Notes: a model not told the origin generated them from the letters alone. A stretch of DNA of 64,000 bases from Tubiluchus corallicola (GCA_030141605.1 JAQGDQ010000507.1:34011-98010); one strand, 5' to 3'; counted from the stretch's first letter, positions 1-12,640 are shown. Numbers and translations: made by a program.

Positions 1-3000
1 TGTCGGATTAAGGCATGGGTTTTATGGGCTGCAACCCAGGGGACTCCTGAGATTAAATGAAATTAATTTTTTGTGAAAAGTTACTACAGAATGAATGTAG
101 AACTATGCTGAATTATCTCTTTAGAAAAAGGCTCAATTATTTAAGATACTGTATAGTAAGACACTTGGATTGTTTCCTTGTCCATTGTTCCAACACACTG
201 GTACTGCCACACTGACAATCCTGATTACAATGACGTCATTTTATAGGAATTGAGGTTACATCTCCTCTGGCAAAATTACAGTTTAACGTAATTTGTACGT
301 ATTATATTTAATATTTCGACAACTTGTTTTAATTTCGTAAATATCAGAATATCTCTTCTCCTTTTATTGTGTTAGATTTGCACACATCTATGTGGGTCTA
401 ATGTTGGCATTATGTTGTAGAAGTTGAATAAACTGATTTGAAGAATTCAACATTCATGCTTTTGTTAATTGTCACTGTGGGTCTAATGTTGGCATTATGT
501 TGTAGAAGTTGAATAAACTGATTTGAAGAATCCAACATTCACGCTTTTGTTAATTGTCACTATGGGTCTAATGTTGGCATTATGTTGTAGAAGTTGAATA
601 AACTGATTTGAAGAATCCAACATTCACGCTTTTGTGAATTGTCACTATGGGTCTAATGTTGGCATTATGTTGTAGAAGTTGAATAAACTAATTTGAAGAA
701 TCCAACATTCACGCTTTTGTTAATTGTCACTATGGGTCTAATGTTGGCATTATGTTGTAGAAGTTGAATAAACTGATTTGAAGAATCCAACATTCACGCT
801 TTTGTTAATTGTCACTGTGGGTCTAATGTTGGCATTATGTTGTAGAAGTTGAATAAACTGATTTGAAGAATCCAACATTCACGCTTTTGTGAATCGTCAC
901 TGGGGGTCTAATTTTAGCATTATGTTGTAGAAGTTGAATAAACTGATTTGAAGAATCCAACATTCACGCTTTTGTGAATCGTCACTGGGGGTCTAATTTT
1001 AGCATTATGTTGTAGAAGTTGAATAAACTGATTGAAGAATCCAACATTCACACTTTTGTTAATTGTCACTGTGGGTCTAATGTTGGCATTATGTTGTAGA
1101 AGTTGAACAAGCTGATTTGAAGAATCCAACATTCACGCTTTTGTTAATTGTCACTGTGGGTCTAATGTTGGCATTATGTTGTAGAAGTTGAATAAACTGA
1201 TTTGAAGAATCCAACATTCACGCTTTTGTTAATTGTCACTATGGGTCTAATGTTGGCATTATGTTGTAGAAGTTGAATAAACTGATTTGAAGAATCCAAC
1301 ATTCACGCTTTTGTGAATTGTCACTATGGGTCTAATGTTGGCATTATGTTGTAGAAGTTGAATAAACTAATTTGAAGAATCCAACATTCACGCTTTTGTT
1401 AATTGTCACTATGGGTCTAATGTTGGCATTATGTTGTAGAAGTTGAATAAACTGATTTGAAGAATCCAACATTCACGCTTTTGTTAATTGTCACTGTGGG
1501 TCTAATGTTGGCATTATGTTGTAGAAGTTGAATAAACTGATTTGAAGAATCCAACATTCACGCTTTTGTGAATCGTCACTGGGGGTCTAATTTTAGCATT
1601 ATGTTGTAGAAGTTGAATAAACTGATTTGAAGAATCCAACATTCACGCTTTTGTGAATCGTCACTGGGGGTCTAATTTTAGCATTATGTTGTAGAAGTTG
1701 AATAAACTGATTGAAGAATCCAACATTCACACTTTTGTTAATTGTCACTGTGGGTCTAATGTTGGCATTATGTTGTAGAAGTTGAACAAGCTGATTTGAA
1801 GAATCCAACATTCACGCTTTTGTTAATTGTCACTGTGGGTCTAATGTTGGCATTATGTTGTAGAAGTTGAATAAACTGATTTGAAGAATCCAACATTCAC
1901 GCTTTTGTTAATTGTCACTGTGGGTCTAATGTTGGCATTATGTTGTAGAAGTTGAATAAACTGATTGAAGAATCCAACATTCACGCTTTTGTTAATTGTC
2001 ACTGTGGGTCTAATGTTGGCATTATGTTGTAGAAGTTGAATAAACTGATTTGAAGAATCCAACATTCACGCTTTTGTTAATTGTCACTGTGGGTCTAATG
2101 TTGGCATTATGTTGTAAAAGTTGAATAAACTGATTTGAAGAATCCAACATTCACGCTTTTGTTAATTGTCACTGTGGGTCTAATGTTGGCATTATGTTGT
2201 AGAAGTTGAATAAACTGATTTGAAGATTCCAACATTCACGCTTTTGTTAATTTTCACTATGGGTCTAATGTTGACATTATGTTGTAGAAGTTGAATAAAC
2301 TGATTTGAAGAATCCAACATTCATGCTTTTGTTAATTGTCACTGTGGGTCTAATGTTGGCATTATGTTGTAGAAGTTGAATAAACTGATTTAAAGAATCC
2401 AACATTCATGCTTTTGTTAATTGTCACTGTGGGTCTAATGTTGGCATTATGTTGTAGAAGTTGAATAAACTGATTTGAAGAATCCAACATTCATGCTTTT
2501 GTTAATTGTCACTGTGGGTCTAATGTTGGCATTATGTTGTAGAAGTTGCATAAACTGATTTGAAGAATTCAACATTCACGCTTTTGTTAATTTTCACTAT
2601 GAGTCTAATGTTGACATTATGTTGTAGAAGTTGAATAAACTGATTTGAAAAATCCAACATTCATGCTTTTGTTAATTGTCACTGTGGGTCTAATGTTGGC
2701 ATTATGTTGTAGAATTTGAATAAACTGATTTGAAGAATCCAACATTCACGCTTTTGTTAATTGTCACTGTGGGTCTAATGCTGGCATTATGCTGTAGAAG
2801 TTGAGTAAACTGATTTGAAGAATCCAACATTCATGCTTTTGTTAATTGTCACTGTGGGCCTGTTGACATTACGTTGTAGAACTTGAATAAACTGATTTGA
2901 AAAATCCAACATTCATGTTTTTGTTAATTGTCACTGTTGGTCTAATGTTGGCATTACGTTGTAGAAGTTGAGTAAACTGATTTGAAGAATCCAACATTCA

Positions 3001-3248
3001 TGCTTTTGTTAATTGTCACTGTGGGCCTGTTGACATTACGTTGTAGAAGTTGAATAAACTGATTTGAAAAATCCAACATTCATGTTTTTGTTAATTGTCA
3101 CTGTGGGTCTAATGTTGGCATTACGTTGTAAAAGTTGAATTAGCTGATTTGAAGAATCCAACATTCATGCTTTTGTTAACTGTCACTGGGAGCCTGAGCC
3201 TCGCAGTGTCTGTAGCCCAGGGGAGTAGAAAATCAAAATCCGGCACTG
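1..3248. mobile_element. hAT-like element carrying the 85-bp satellite (left tip cut by window edge)
   Basis: The left end begins TGTCGGATTAAGG, followed at 30-52 by a semi-palindromic GGGCTGCAACCCAGGGGACT. The right end, read on the other strand, is CAGTGCCGGATTTTG from 3248 inward, with CTCCCCTGGGCTACAG further in. Such CAG-type ends with a GGGCTGC/CCCAGGGG inner motif are typical of hAT non-autonomous elements. The target duplication cannot be checked because the left flank is missing. Confidence 0.4.
391..3188. repeat. 85-bp satellite, about 33 copies
   Basis: The unit contains GGGTCTAATGTTGGCATTAT, GTAGAAGTTGAATAAACTGA and CCAACATTCACGCTTTTGTT. Copies 1-19 or so are very alike; those near the right end (2800-3188) are more diverged. 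A block starting near 541 recurs 679 bp later (near 1220) with the same private changes, including a 1-bp deletion. Minus-strand open frames of 70 codons here are by-products of the repeat. Confidence 0.95.
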
Positions 3249-3662
3249 TTCCTATCAGCTATTGCGACATACGTGAAAATATACTCAAGTCTGAGTATTA
3301 AAATACAGGCATAGGTGGCTTGATTTACTATAGTAAGCAATGCAATTCTTATTGTTAAGAAAGGACTGCGTTCTTAAGCCAAATATCAGGCGTTTTTCCA
3401 GAATTCTCACCCATGTGTGATATCGACCAGTTTATATTTTTAAATAAATGTGGAGATGTGGAAGTTAAAAAGTTGTTGATTAACTATATGCATAAAATTT
3501 CAGCTATATGCGATTCCAAATTAAAAGGTGCGAATTAAATCAGTGTGAATTAATGTATGCCATTCAACCAACACTGTGATATATATGTAGTTGTGTTTCA
3601 TGTAAATTATTGCACTTTTTGAATAAAGTCTTTGTATATTTTTGTCTTTTTATCAACCAGGC
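3249..3662. other. Unassigned intergenic DNA
   Basis: AT-rich single-copy-looking sequence. I see no coding signal or repeat. Confidence 0.5.
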
Positions 3663-3666
3663 TTAA

Positions 3667-4454
3667 AGCAAAACCGGACCCAATCTTAAACTGTAGATCT
3701 TGTGCGACAAAAATGACTTACGTGAAAGAATTATTACCACAAACACGAATTAAAGGGAGACAGGATGATTTTTCACATACTATTCCATTTTCAAGTCCGA
3801 TGAAAAGTATACATTTTAACGTAATTAATAATGCAAGAGCATTTCTGATAATTAAATAACAGATTAAAAACTTAATTGACGGCAGGCGAGCCGAGCTATT
3901 GATCACATCATAATTTTCAATATCAAAATATTCCACGAGCGTGTTGCACGTGTTTGCGAAAGTAAAAAAGTGCTACTGTAAGTTATTTAGTGTGTTGTAC
4001 GAAAAAACTAGGCAAATTTTGAGATAAAAATTAAAATTTCACGCATGAGCAGTCGAACGTGTGTAGTTCGTCAAAAACTAACACATCTGAACTGACAGGT
4101 ACAGCACCTGTTTTTTTTTTTGCAATGCGTTTCCGAAATGCAGGCGCTAGTGCCCGTCTAACTAGCGAATGGCGATATGCATGTAACAGCAAAGAACTAG
4201 TGGCGCGAAAGCGAATTTGTGATTGTGTGGTAATAATTCCTTCACGTAAGCCATTTTTGAAAAATAGTATGTTTTCTTTCAATATTTTAAAGAGTAGATT
4301 GTTTGACCTACAGTTTAAGATTGGGTTTTCCTTTACGTTTTTAATCTATTATTTAATTATCAGAAACGCTTTTGCAGTATTAATTGTATTAAAATGTATA
4401 CTTTTTATCGTACTTGAAAATGGGGTAGTACAAGAAAAATCATCCTGTCTTCCT
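3667..4454 (-). mobile_element. M1 MITE, minus orientation, with a second M1 copy nested inside
   Basis: The outer copy is flanked by TTAA (3663-3666 and 4455-4458), starting AGCAAAACCGGACCCAATC and ending CATCCTGTCTTCCT. It matches 13291-13923 in its first about 80 and last about 120 bp. Between them lies a near-complete second copy. The middle of the outer copy is missing. Confidence 0.7.
3754..4334 (+). mobile_element. M1 MITE, plus orientation, nested copy
   Basis: It starts AGGGAGACAGGATGATTTTT after a TTAA (3750-3753) and ends GATTGGGTTTTCCTT. It is collinear with the full copy at 24618-25235. Open frames inside (83 and 138 codons) are not protein-like. Confidence 0.7.
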
Positions 4455-4458
4455 TTAA

Positions 4459-4948
4459 AAAGAAGCCTGTATTAGTAGGGACGTGTTCCTGTACGCTTTA
4501 TTTACTTAAATCACAAACTTAACTGTACTTGTGTTTGTTTGTTTAATAAAGCATTTCTATTCTATCTTACAATAACAACGTCTGCATGTACTGTGAGAAC
4601 ACGCACTTGATTACCTCGTGTTTTCATTTTAACAGAAGAATATTACAAACAGCTAAGTATCCAAAACACTATTCTTGGAAAGCTCAAACAGAAACTTTGA
4701 TTAACAGGCTCGCTATAGTCATTGTATTCGTAGAAACTTGATAGTATGCGTAGAAAACGTAACCGAGATACTACGTTGCTTTTTTGAGATAATAAGCGAT
4801 TATTAGTTGCTCAGATGACTGGCTAACCGTTTTGGGGAAGTTAGAGAGCCTGCTCCTGCTCTGACGAATGGCATTTGCAATTTCAAGAAAGGCTACATAC
4901 CTAAGGTATATTCCTGTTCCAAACATGTAGAGTGAAGCAATGTACCGC
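4459..4948. other. Unassigned intergenic DNA
   Basis: No supported gene or repeat seen. Confidence 0.5.
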
Positions 4949-5018
4949 TGCACGTATAATGTATATACTATTATAATATATACTATTTACGTACGTATTA
5001 TATAATACTGTACGTGCA
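4949..5018. repeat. AT-rich imperfect palindrome
   Basis: TGCACGTA at the left end and TACGTGCA at the right enclose alternating TATA/ATAT sequence, so the stretch could fold on itself. Confidence 0.55.
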
Positions 5019-6686
5019 ATATTCATTCGAGGTACCATAGCAGTGAAACAGAACCGTACTACGTTGTGACAGTACGTGAGTGTTATTTGACAAAACAGGT
5101 TGACAAAACAGGTTCGCTAGCAACACACTTCTTGTCGGCCATCTTGTATGAGGTGTCCATATTGGATAATTTTCGAATTATTGGCTATATACCAAAGTTA
5201 ATCAGCCGGATTGGTTTTAGCAAACTGCAAAGTTTCGTGCTTTTATGGTAAAATGAACAATTCCGTCATTTTGTCGGAATTCAGTCAACATTTGCAGCCA
5301 TCTTGAAATTGGGTGAAGTTATAGGGTCCTTTAAGCATCAGATATTGATGCGTTGACCTTGAAAACCTATATTTACACACCAAAATCATTACGTCTGCTC
5401 TGATAGAAAAGATATAGCCATTATAAGCTAGCAAATTGAGGGCCATCTTGAAAATTGCGGCCATATTGGACGAATTTCGATTGACTTCATAACCAAAATT
5501 AATCACCAAAATTATAAAGAACGTACTACTACCACTACCACTACCACTACCTTAATCATGATAGATTCTACCACTGAGCAAAGTTTGATATTTTTGAATC
5601 AAAGTGAGCACTTTGTCCATTGTGGTAGACCAAATTAGGTGGCCATATTTTTCGACGTCATAATTAGACCATTTAAGGTGCTCAAATTTCGGAAAATTCT
5701 TGACACGTTATTCACTAAATCAAATACTATAAGAAAATGCCTTTTGAAAATCCCATAAATCGTTTTCCTGCACTTTTTGGGGTTGGACAATTTAATCCAC
5801 TATATTGACCCTACTATGATACTCGTGCCTAGTTTCATACAATGAGTTTCTTTTACGCTGTAATGGGGGCTGGCGCTACAGACAATGCACCTGAACTCAA
5901 TTAAAAACCAATATTATCTTGTGCTTGAATGTCTGTTCAGAAATGTGAATTGAACATGAAGCCATTACACCACGTGTCTTTGATGTCTCAAAAAGAAACC
6001 ACGCTCTAAATCATAGTACAATTATTGCAATTCCGTAACCGTTTTCACACTTCATGCCTGCCGCGTGTCAAAATCGTCGTTTTGTTCAAACAGAATCCAT
6101 AGACGAAGCTTTTTCGTAACAGCGTTGTGTTGAGTTGGACTTTTATAAGCTCATATAAAATACTTTAAAGATTTCTAGTTTGAAATTTGTGACAAGAACG
6201 CGTAGATTATTTATAAGTCTCGCGTGCCGTTCTGTTACGATGCCATAATGCTTTATGATTTTCTAGAAACATGACAGAGAGAGAGAGAGAGGGTCACATT
6301 CAGCGGTTGTCTCAGTCAGTACTGTATATTGATGAAACAGATTCTATGTACCTAGAAAGTGCCCAGCTTTTCTCTAAAATTAAAACTGATAACTAATTGT
6401 ATTATTATTTATAACGAATGAAAGGAGAACCCCACATATTGTGTAGCGGGGGTGGGTCAGGCAAGTATAACGAGCCCCTACAGTTTGTAAAGTAGTGCGT
6501 GTGTAAGTAATATATATAGAAATTTATATAGAAACGATAAACTTAAAAGTGACTGAAAACATTATTAACTAACATTTCTTCATTTTTAAAATTCGAATAT
6601 ATTATATGTACAGCATGAATTCCATGTAAGAATCAAAACTTTATAACTACATAGCACAATATCGCCTCCAAATAGAAACACATAAA
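5019..6686. other. Intergenic DNA with a degenerate internally repeated segment
   Basis: Similar pieces occur at 5161-5215 and 5467-5510 (TTGGA-y-AATTT, then ACCAAA-r-TTAATCA), and CCATCTTG/CCATATT motifs recur between 5140 and 5660, so this is probably an old dispersed repeat. Short microsatellites lie at 5522-5551 (ACTACC) and 6275-6292 (GA). No gene seen. Confidence 0.4.
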
Positions 6687-6812
6687 AATATGTGATGGTG
6701 GTGGTGTTGGTGGTGGTGGTGATGGTTGATGGTGATGGTGGTGATGATGGTTGATGGTGGTGGTGGCGGTGGCGATGGCGATGGCGATGGCGATGACGAT
6801 GATGATGATATA
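6687..6812. repeat. GGT/GAT-rich simple repeat
   Basis: Runs of GGT, GAT and GGC trinucleotides; the other strand reads as His/Pro/Ser homopolymers in a 77-codon frame that is not a gene. Confidence 0.9.
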
Positions 6813-7493
6813 CTGCTATATAAAAAACAGGGCTGTAACGTGGAAACCTTCAATTGAATATAATATATAAAAGATGACAAACTGCTGTGATTCGTCCAAA
6901 GTTGTCACTGTTCGACACCACTTGACCCCCCGAGTCTGGCCTCCTAAGAAAGAGTTACAATAGCTTATATCAGGCAATGTAGTGAGGCAGAGAATAGAAA
7001 CTTCCCAGTCCCAACACTCCTTAGGAAATTAATTATAAAGTTCCAACTTACACTAAACCTGTCCTAGGTTAGAAGGCCTGATCTAGGGGCGGGGGGGTCA
7101 AAGGACCTGTCCTCCCTCCCCCTAGCGGACGCCCATGTTGAGAAGCTAGAATCTGATTCATGGTTCATGGTTCAAATGCAAGCTTAGCCTTGACTTTTCC
7201 ACATTTTCTTTCTCTTTACATGGTTTGGTCTCAATTTTTCTTAAAAGATTCCAGGTTTTGTTTATTTACAACGGATAATCTTGTAACCAATATTATAAAC
7301 TAATGATTGAATCCAATGTTTGTACACTTAAAGGCCTACTTGTGGCAAGTATTTGGGTAACAGAGCATGTCACCATCCTGCATTACTAATTAATCTGTTT
7401 GCTGAATAAGAAGCCAAACAGATGCACAGTTGATATTTATTCCATATGCACACAATCCATGTCTTGACCAGTCAAGTAACCAAGACTCACTGC
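6813..7493. other. Unassigned intergenic DNA
   Basis: No supported feature. There is a G-run at about 7086-7096. Confidence 0.5.
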
Positions 7494-8556
7494 TACAGTA
7501 TAATGTGTCGTGTACTGCTGCTGTACAGTGTAAAAGAATACTGCTCATTACAGCACTACAGTGTAGAAGAATATTTCTCATTACAGCAGTACAGTGTACA
7601 AGAATACTGCCCACTGCAGCTGTACTGTGTACAAGACAACTGCTCATTGCAGCTGTACTGTGTAGAAGAAAACTGCTCATTGCAGCTGTACTGTGTAGAA
7701 GAAAACTGCTCATTACAGCTGTTCTGTGTATAAGACCACTGCTCATTACAGCTGTACTGTGTACAAGACCACTGCTCATTACAGCTGTACTGTGTACAAG
7801 ACCACTGCTCATTGCAGCTGTACAGTGTAGAAGACCACTGCTCATTGCAGCTGTACTGTGTATAAGCCCACTGCTCATTGCAGCTGTACTGTGTACAAGA
7901 CCATTGCTCATTGCAGCTGTACTGTGTAGAAGACAACTGCTCATTGCAGTTGTACTGTGTAGAAGAATACTGCTCATTACAGCTGTACTGTGTAGAAGAA
8001 TACTGCTCATTGCAGCTGTACTGTGTAGAAGAATACTGCCCACTGCAGCTGTACTGTGTACAAGACAACTGCTCATTGCAGCTGTACTGTGTAGAAGAAC
8101 ACTACTCATTGCAGTTGTACTGTGTAGAAGAATACTGCTCATTACAGCTGTACTGTGTAGAAGAATACTGTTCATTGCAGCTGTACTGTGTAGAAGAATA
8201 CTGCCCACTACAGCTGTACTGTGTACAAGACAACTGCTCATTGCAGCTGTACTGTGTAGAAGAACACTACTCATTGCAGCTATACAGTGTAGAAGAATAC
8301 GGCCTATTGCAGCAGTACAGTGCACAGGAATACGTCTCACTGCAGCTGTACAGTGTAGAAGACAACTGCTCATTGCAGCTGCACCGTGTAGAAGACCACT
8401 GCTCATTGCAGCTGTACTGTGTACAAGCCCACTGCTCATTGCAGATGTACTGTGTTCAAGACCATTGCTCATTGCAGCTGTACTGTGTACAAGCCACTGC
8501 TCATTGCAGCTGTACTGTGTACACGCCACTGCTCATTGCAGCTGTACAGTGTAGAT
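7494..8556. repeat. 33-bp minisatellite, about 32 copies
   Basis: The unit is close to CTGCTCATTGCAGCTGTACT followed by GTGTAGAAGAATA. It contains CAGCTG and TGTAC palindromes. Because 33 is divisible by three and the unit has few stops, open frames of 374 codons (plus) and 379 codons (minus) arise over the same bases, translating as 11-residue repeats. I regard these as by-products, not genes. Confidence 0.95.
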
Positions 8557-9625
8557 AACAAAAATTTAATGAAAACTGAACAGAGAATAGATGTGATCCC
8601 TGAAATCTGTGGAAATATTATTATAAACTCATTTCTGTAAAGCTTTTCCTTCCCATTACATGAATCCCACAATATTTACTGCCTCAGTAGGAATCTAATC
8701 GCGATTTCTAAACGTGATAATGACTAGGAAATTTTTGACGAAAACTCCAATATGATGACGTTTTAATACAGCCAAGAGCATTAGCAAGCAGAGAAAGTTT
8801 CAAAAAATACACAATAACCCGTTACACTGTTAGTGTAATAACTACTAATACAGGTAAAGATTTTTTTGTACATAACATTTTGGAATTTTTTGTATAAATA
8901 CAGAACAGAAAGAAAGTAAGACGGACAGACTTCCAGACAGAAAGCAGACGCACTACACCGTCTAGTCGGCTGCTCCTCTTGCGCCCTCTATGCCAGTGGA
9001 ACAGGTGCTGCGATGTAAAGAACCACAGCTCAATTATAGAATGGCCGCATCTCTGCGTACTTATAGACGCCAGTATGCACTGAATTCGCAACGGACAATT
9101 CCACTACGGGAGTGGGGGGGGGGGGTGTATGAAAATAAACGGCATTTCGCGCACACAACATTATGTACTCTAACGATAGAAGAAAATGGGTTAAAAGCTT
9201 GCGTGTAGGACTGTAAAATAACGACGAAGCGACAAAGAGTCTTTAATTCAGCATAAAGCGTGATGAGAAACGCGCTTCTGATAAACATTTTCGTTAGATG
9301 ATGCAAGTAAATATAAATTTAAAGATGTGATGTTAACAAGCTTCCTGTTAAAATTATGATGACGATGAGGATTAAATTAAACAACTAATAACAACAGCTT
9401 AATATTAATTCCAAGAATATCAAATGACATAAGATGATAGGCTTATATTCTATTTTGCTTTTTGAACAAACTAAATACTTCAGATGTTTACAGTTGATTT
9501 AAAGTGTAATTCACAATACAATAAAAATTACAATTAGGCGAGTAACCAACCAACTTGCTTCGTAGCTGTACTCTAATTGTTACTGTTGTTATTTAAATAT
9601 TATCTATACGAATAACTTATAAACT
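8557..9625. other. Unassigned intergenic DNA with a G12 run
   Basis: Short open frames (8822-9306) have no recognisable domain. A run of 12 G lies at 9114-9125. Confidence 0.45.
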
Positions 9626-10095
9626 GTACCATAATTCTAAGCGTTCTGTCCATGTATTGTAATTCTAAGCGCTCTGTCCATGTAACATAATTCTAAACAT
9701 TCTGTCTATGTACCATAATTCTAAACGTTCTGTCCATGTACCGTAATTCTAAGTGTTCTGTCTATGTACCGTAATTCTAAGCATTCTGTCTATGAACCAT
9801 AATTCTAAGTGTTCTGTCCATGTACCTTAATTCTAAGTGTTCCGTCTACGTACCATAATTCTAAGCGTTCTGTCTATGTACCATAATTCTAATGTTCTGT
9901 GTATGTACCATAATTCTAAGCGTTCTGTCTATGTACCATAATTCTAACGCTCTGTGTATGTACCATAATTCTAAGTGCTCTGTCTATGTAACATAATTCT
10001 AAGCGTTCTGTCCATTGTACCATAATTCTAAGTGTTCTGTCTATGTACCATAATTCTAAGCATTGGGTCTATGTTCCATAATTCTAAGCATTATC
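9626..10095. repeat. 28-bp minisatellite, about 16 copies
   Basis: The unit is about TACCATAATTCTAAGCGTTC plus TGTCTATG, with scattered substitutions and a few 1-bp indels. Confidence 0.92.
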
Positions 10096-11211
10096 TCTGA
10101 GCTACAAAAGCCTGTAATTGCACTAACTGTGTGTCAAATGAAGTGTTGAATTAATTGTAAATTCTTGGAAATTATTCTTTTATTAGCAAGCTTTTTTTAT
10201 TTAGTACCTTGCACTCAGCAATTGTACTGCGAAAATACATGCATTAGACAATTCAAACTAAACTGTAACTGAGGTAACAAATCAAGGTTAATCACGCCAG
10301 ATTAGTATAAGCTTATCCTGTATTTTTCAAGGTCATATTTCTTTTAGTGCAACAGCTTTACTATACAATATTGAGCAATTTCAGTAGCTATTACACACTG
10401 ATGATGATGACAAAGATCAATAATGTTATAAAATCCTGACAAGTTCTTCGACTGTCATACCTGTTGATTACCTCCTGGGGTGGGATGACGGGAGATCACG
10501 TCTGATAAACAACTACATAAACTGCAACCACATAAATCAAATGGCGGATGAAACTTCCCAGAGCGAGTACTGAACTCAAACGGTCACGCATCCATTAACT
10601 GACCTGACTTTGCGTTGCTTGACTTCAACCTCAAATCACTCAGGCATTCGCCCCTCCTACAGCACCCAATTTGCTACGATACAAAAACAATCCCTGTGAG
10701 ACCCACAAATGCAAAAGGACATCCGCAAAGAAAACGTACTAAAACGTGCAGTGTACCATCTCATAATTAAGCTAACGTACCACACACGCCTTAGTAGAGA
10801 AATGCCCTGCAAAACGAAACGAACTTGCTGAAAAGCAACGTGTCGATTAGTTGTCATAGACACGGCCGCTCACTTATACTAATATTGATTAAACAAATTT
10901 TCAAATATTAAAACAAGTTTGTGTGTGCTGAAGCCAAGTAGTGTGCTGAAGCCAGGTGATATTACAGAAATGTAACTAGCAGAGCTGTTACGTGTCAGCA
11001 AAATCGTTAAGTTGTACAAACACCGTCCATAGTAAGTGTTCACAACTCGGTCGAGTGCATATACTTGAGTCACAGATATGTGTACATGCAAAATAAGTCA
11101 TAGATAGTCACAGCAGGTGTCAGCAATTGCTGGCAAGTCGGTCAAGTGTATGTACTCGAATCATAAATATGTGCGAGTCATATGAGTCATAGATATGTGT
11201 ACGTGTCATTA
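10096..11211. other. Intergenic DNA; possible decayed tRNA-like piece and short repeats
   Basis: At 10556-10607 the minus strand shows a weak box A/box B pair (TCAGTTAATGGATGCG, GAGTTCAGTACTC). From 11050 to 11211 a loose repeat of GTCATAGATATGTG-type words leads into the 195-bp array. No gene seen. Confidence 0.35.
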
Positions 11212-11991
11212 AAGTCATAGATATGTATACAGTTCACATATTTTAAATGAAACATCCCCCATAGAAAGTTCACGAAACATTGCAGTGCACAGACACTGTT
11301 TCTACGTTTCGTGATTCAGAACACTTCGTCATTCTAGTTACAGACTATTCACTGATACGCGGACAGACAGACATACACACAAACGAGATAGATTACTCGA
11401 TAGTTCCAGTCATAGATGTGTATACAGGTCATATGTTTTAAATGAAACATCCCCCATAGAAAGCTCACGAAACATTGCAGTGCACAGACACTGTTTCTAC
11501 GTTTCGTGATTCAGAACACTTCGTCATTCTAGTTACAGAGTGTTCACTGATAGACGGACAGACAGACATACACACAAACGAGATAGATTACTCGATAGTT
11601 CCAGTCATAGATGTGTATACAGGTCACATGTTTTAAATGAAACATCCCCCATAGAAAGTTCACGAAACATTGCAGTGCACAGACACTGTTTCTACGTTTC
11701 GTGATTCAGAACACTTCGTCATTCTAGTTACAGAGTGTTCACTGATAGACGGACAGACAGACATACACACAAACGAGATAGATTACTCGATAGTTCCAGT
11801 CATAGATGTGTATACAGGTCACATGTTTTAAATGAAACATCCCCCATAGAAAGTTCACGAAACATTGCAGTGCACAGACACTGTTTCTACGTTTCGTGAT
11901 TCAGAACACTTCGTCATTCTAGTTACAGAGTGTTCACTGATAGACGGACAGACAGACATACACACAAACAAGATAGATTACTCGATAGTTC
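11212..11991. repeat. 195-bp tandem repeat, 4 copies
   Basis: ATAGAAAG landmarks at 11261, 11456, 11651 and 11846 give an exact 195-bp period. Copies 2-4 are nearly identical. Each contains an inverted repeat, CACGAAAC ... GTTTCGTG, about 43 bp end to end. Confidence 0.95.
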
Positions 11992-12473
11992 CTCCTTTAT
12001 AGAAGCACTACAATAATAACAAACGTTAATTGGCTTCGAGCATTCTGTCAATAGACTCATGCGAATCCTTTTACGTTCTGTCAACGTCAGCAACTTTGAC
12101 AGTCAATAACGAAAACAAGCGAGATAAAAAAAAACAATAACTTGTGAGAATAACCCAAGCCAGGTATCACTACTAGGCTTAGTGTTCTATACCGACGTCT
12201 AAGTTTCAAGCCAAACATAAATAAGAGAGAACATTGTTCTTCTGACTGGTAGATGCTACAGAAAAGGTCATTGGTGTAGAAACTGGAGAAACTGGAAAGA
12301 CCAGAAGAGTAAACGAGCTGTTACTCACTCACAAGGCAGTTTTTGTCACAAAAGGAGTAGTGTTCTATGCTCCTATGCATACAAACACATTATCTGATAT
12401 GACTCATTCATACTAACAATAACCAATATAAATCGTCGAATAAAAGTAATGAATCTTTACGAGTTAAGCTTCG

Positions 12474-12640
12474 GCCTTGTGGCTTGATAGCTCAAATGGT
12501 TTGAGCATGTAGCATGAAATCACAAGGTTATGGGTTCGAGTCCCGGCTGACTCATAATTTTTCAGACCCTCTTCTTCCTAAACTTGACTGTTAATTAGTC
12601 TAGTCAAAGATCTTTTCCCTATTTTCTCCTGGAGTATATA
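12474..12640 (+). mobile_element. tRNA-derived SINE-like element
   Basis: A box A-like TAGCTCAAATGG (12488-12499) and box B GGTTCGAGTCC (12533-12543) lie at tRNA spacing, with a D-arm GCTC...GAGC. The anticodon stem is mismatched and the region after CCCGGCTGACTCA continues into non-tRNA sequence, so it looks like a SINE head rather than a working tRNA gene. Confidence 0.55.

Noticed and set aside
391-3188. CRISPR array
   Set aside because: The unit is 85 bp repeated head to tail with no unique spacers, and the context is eukaryotic.
4031-4475. 83- and 138-codon frames as genes
   Set aside because: They lie within nested M1 MITEs and overlap on opposite strands; no domain.
7390-8554. 374- and 379-codon frames on opposite strands
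   Set aside because: By-products of the 33-bp minisatellite; they overlap almost completely and have no non-repeat domain.
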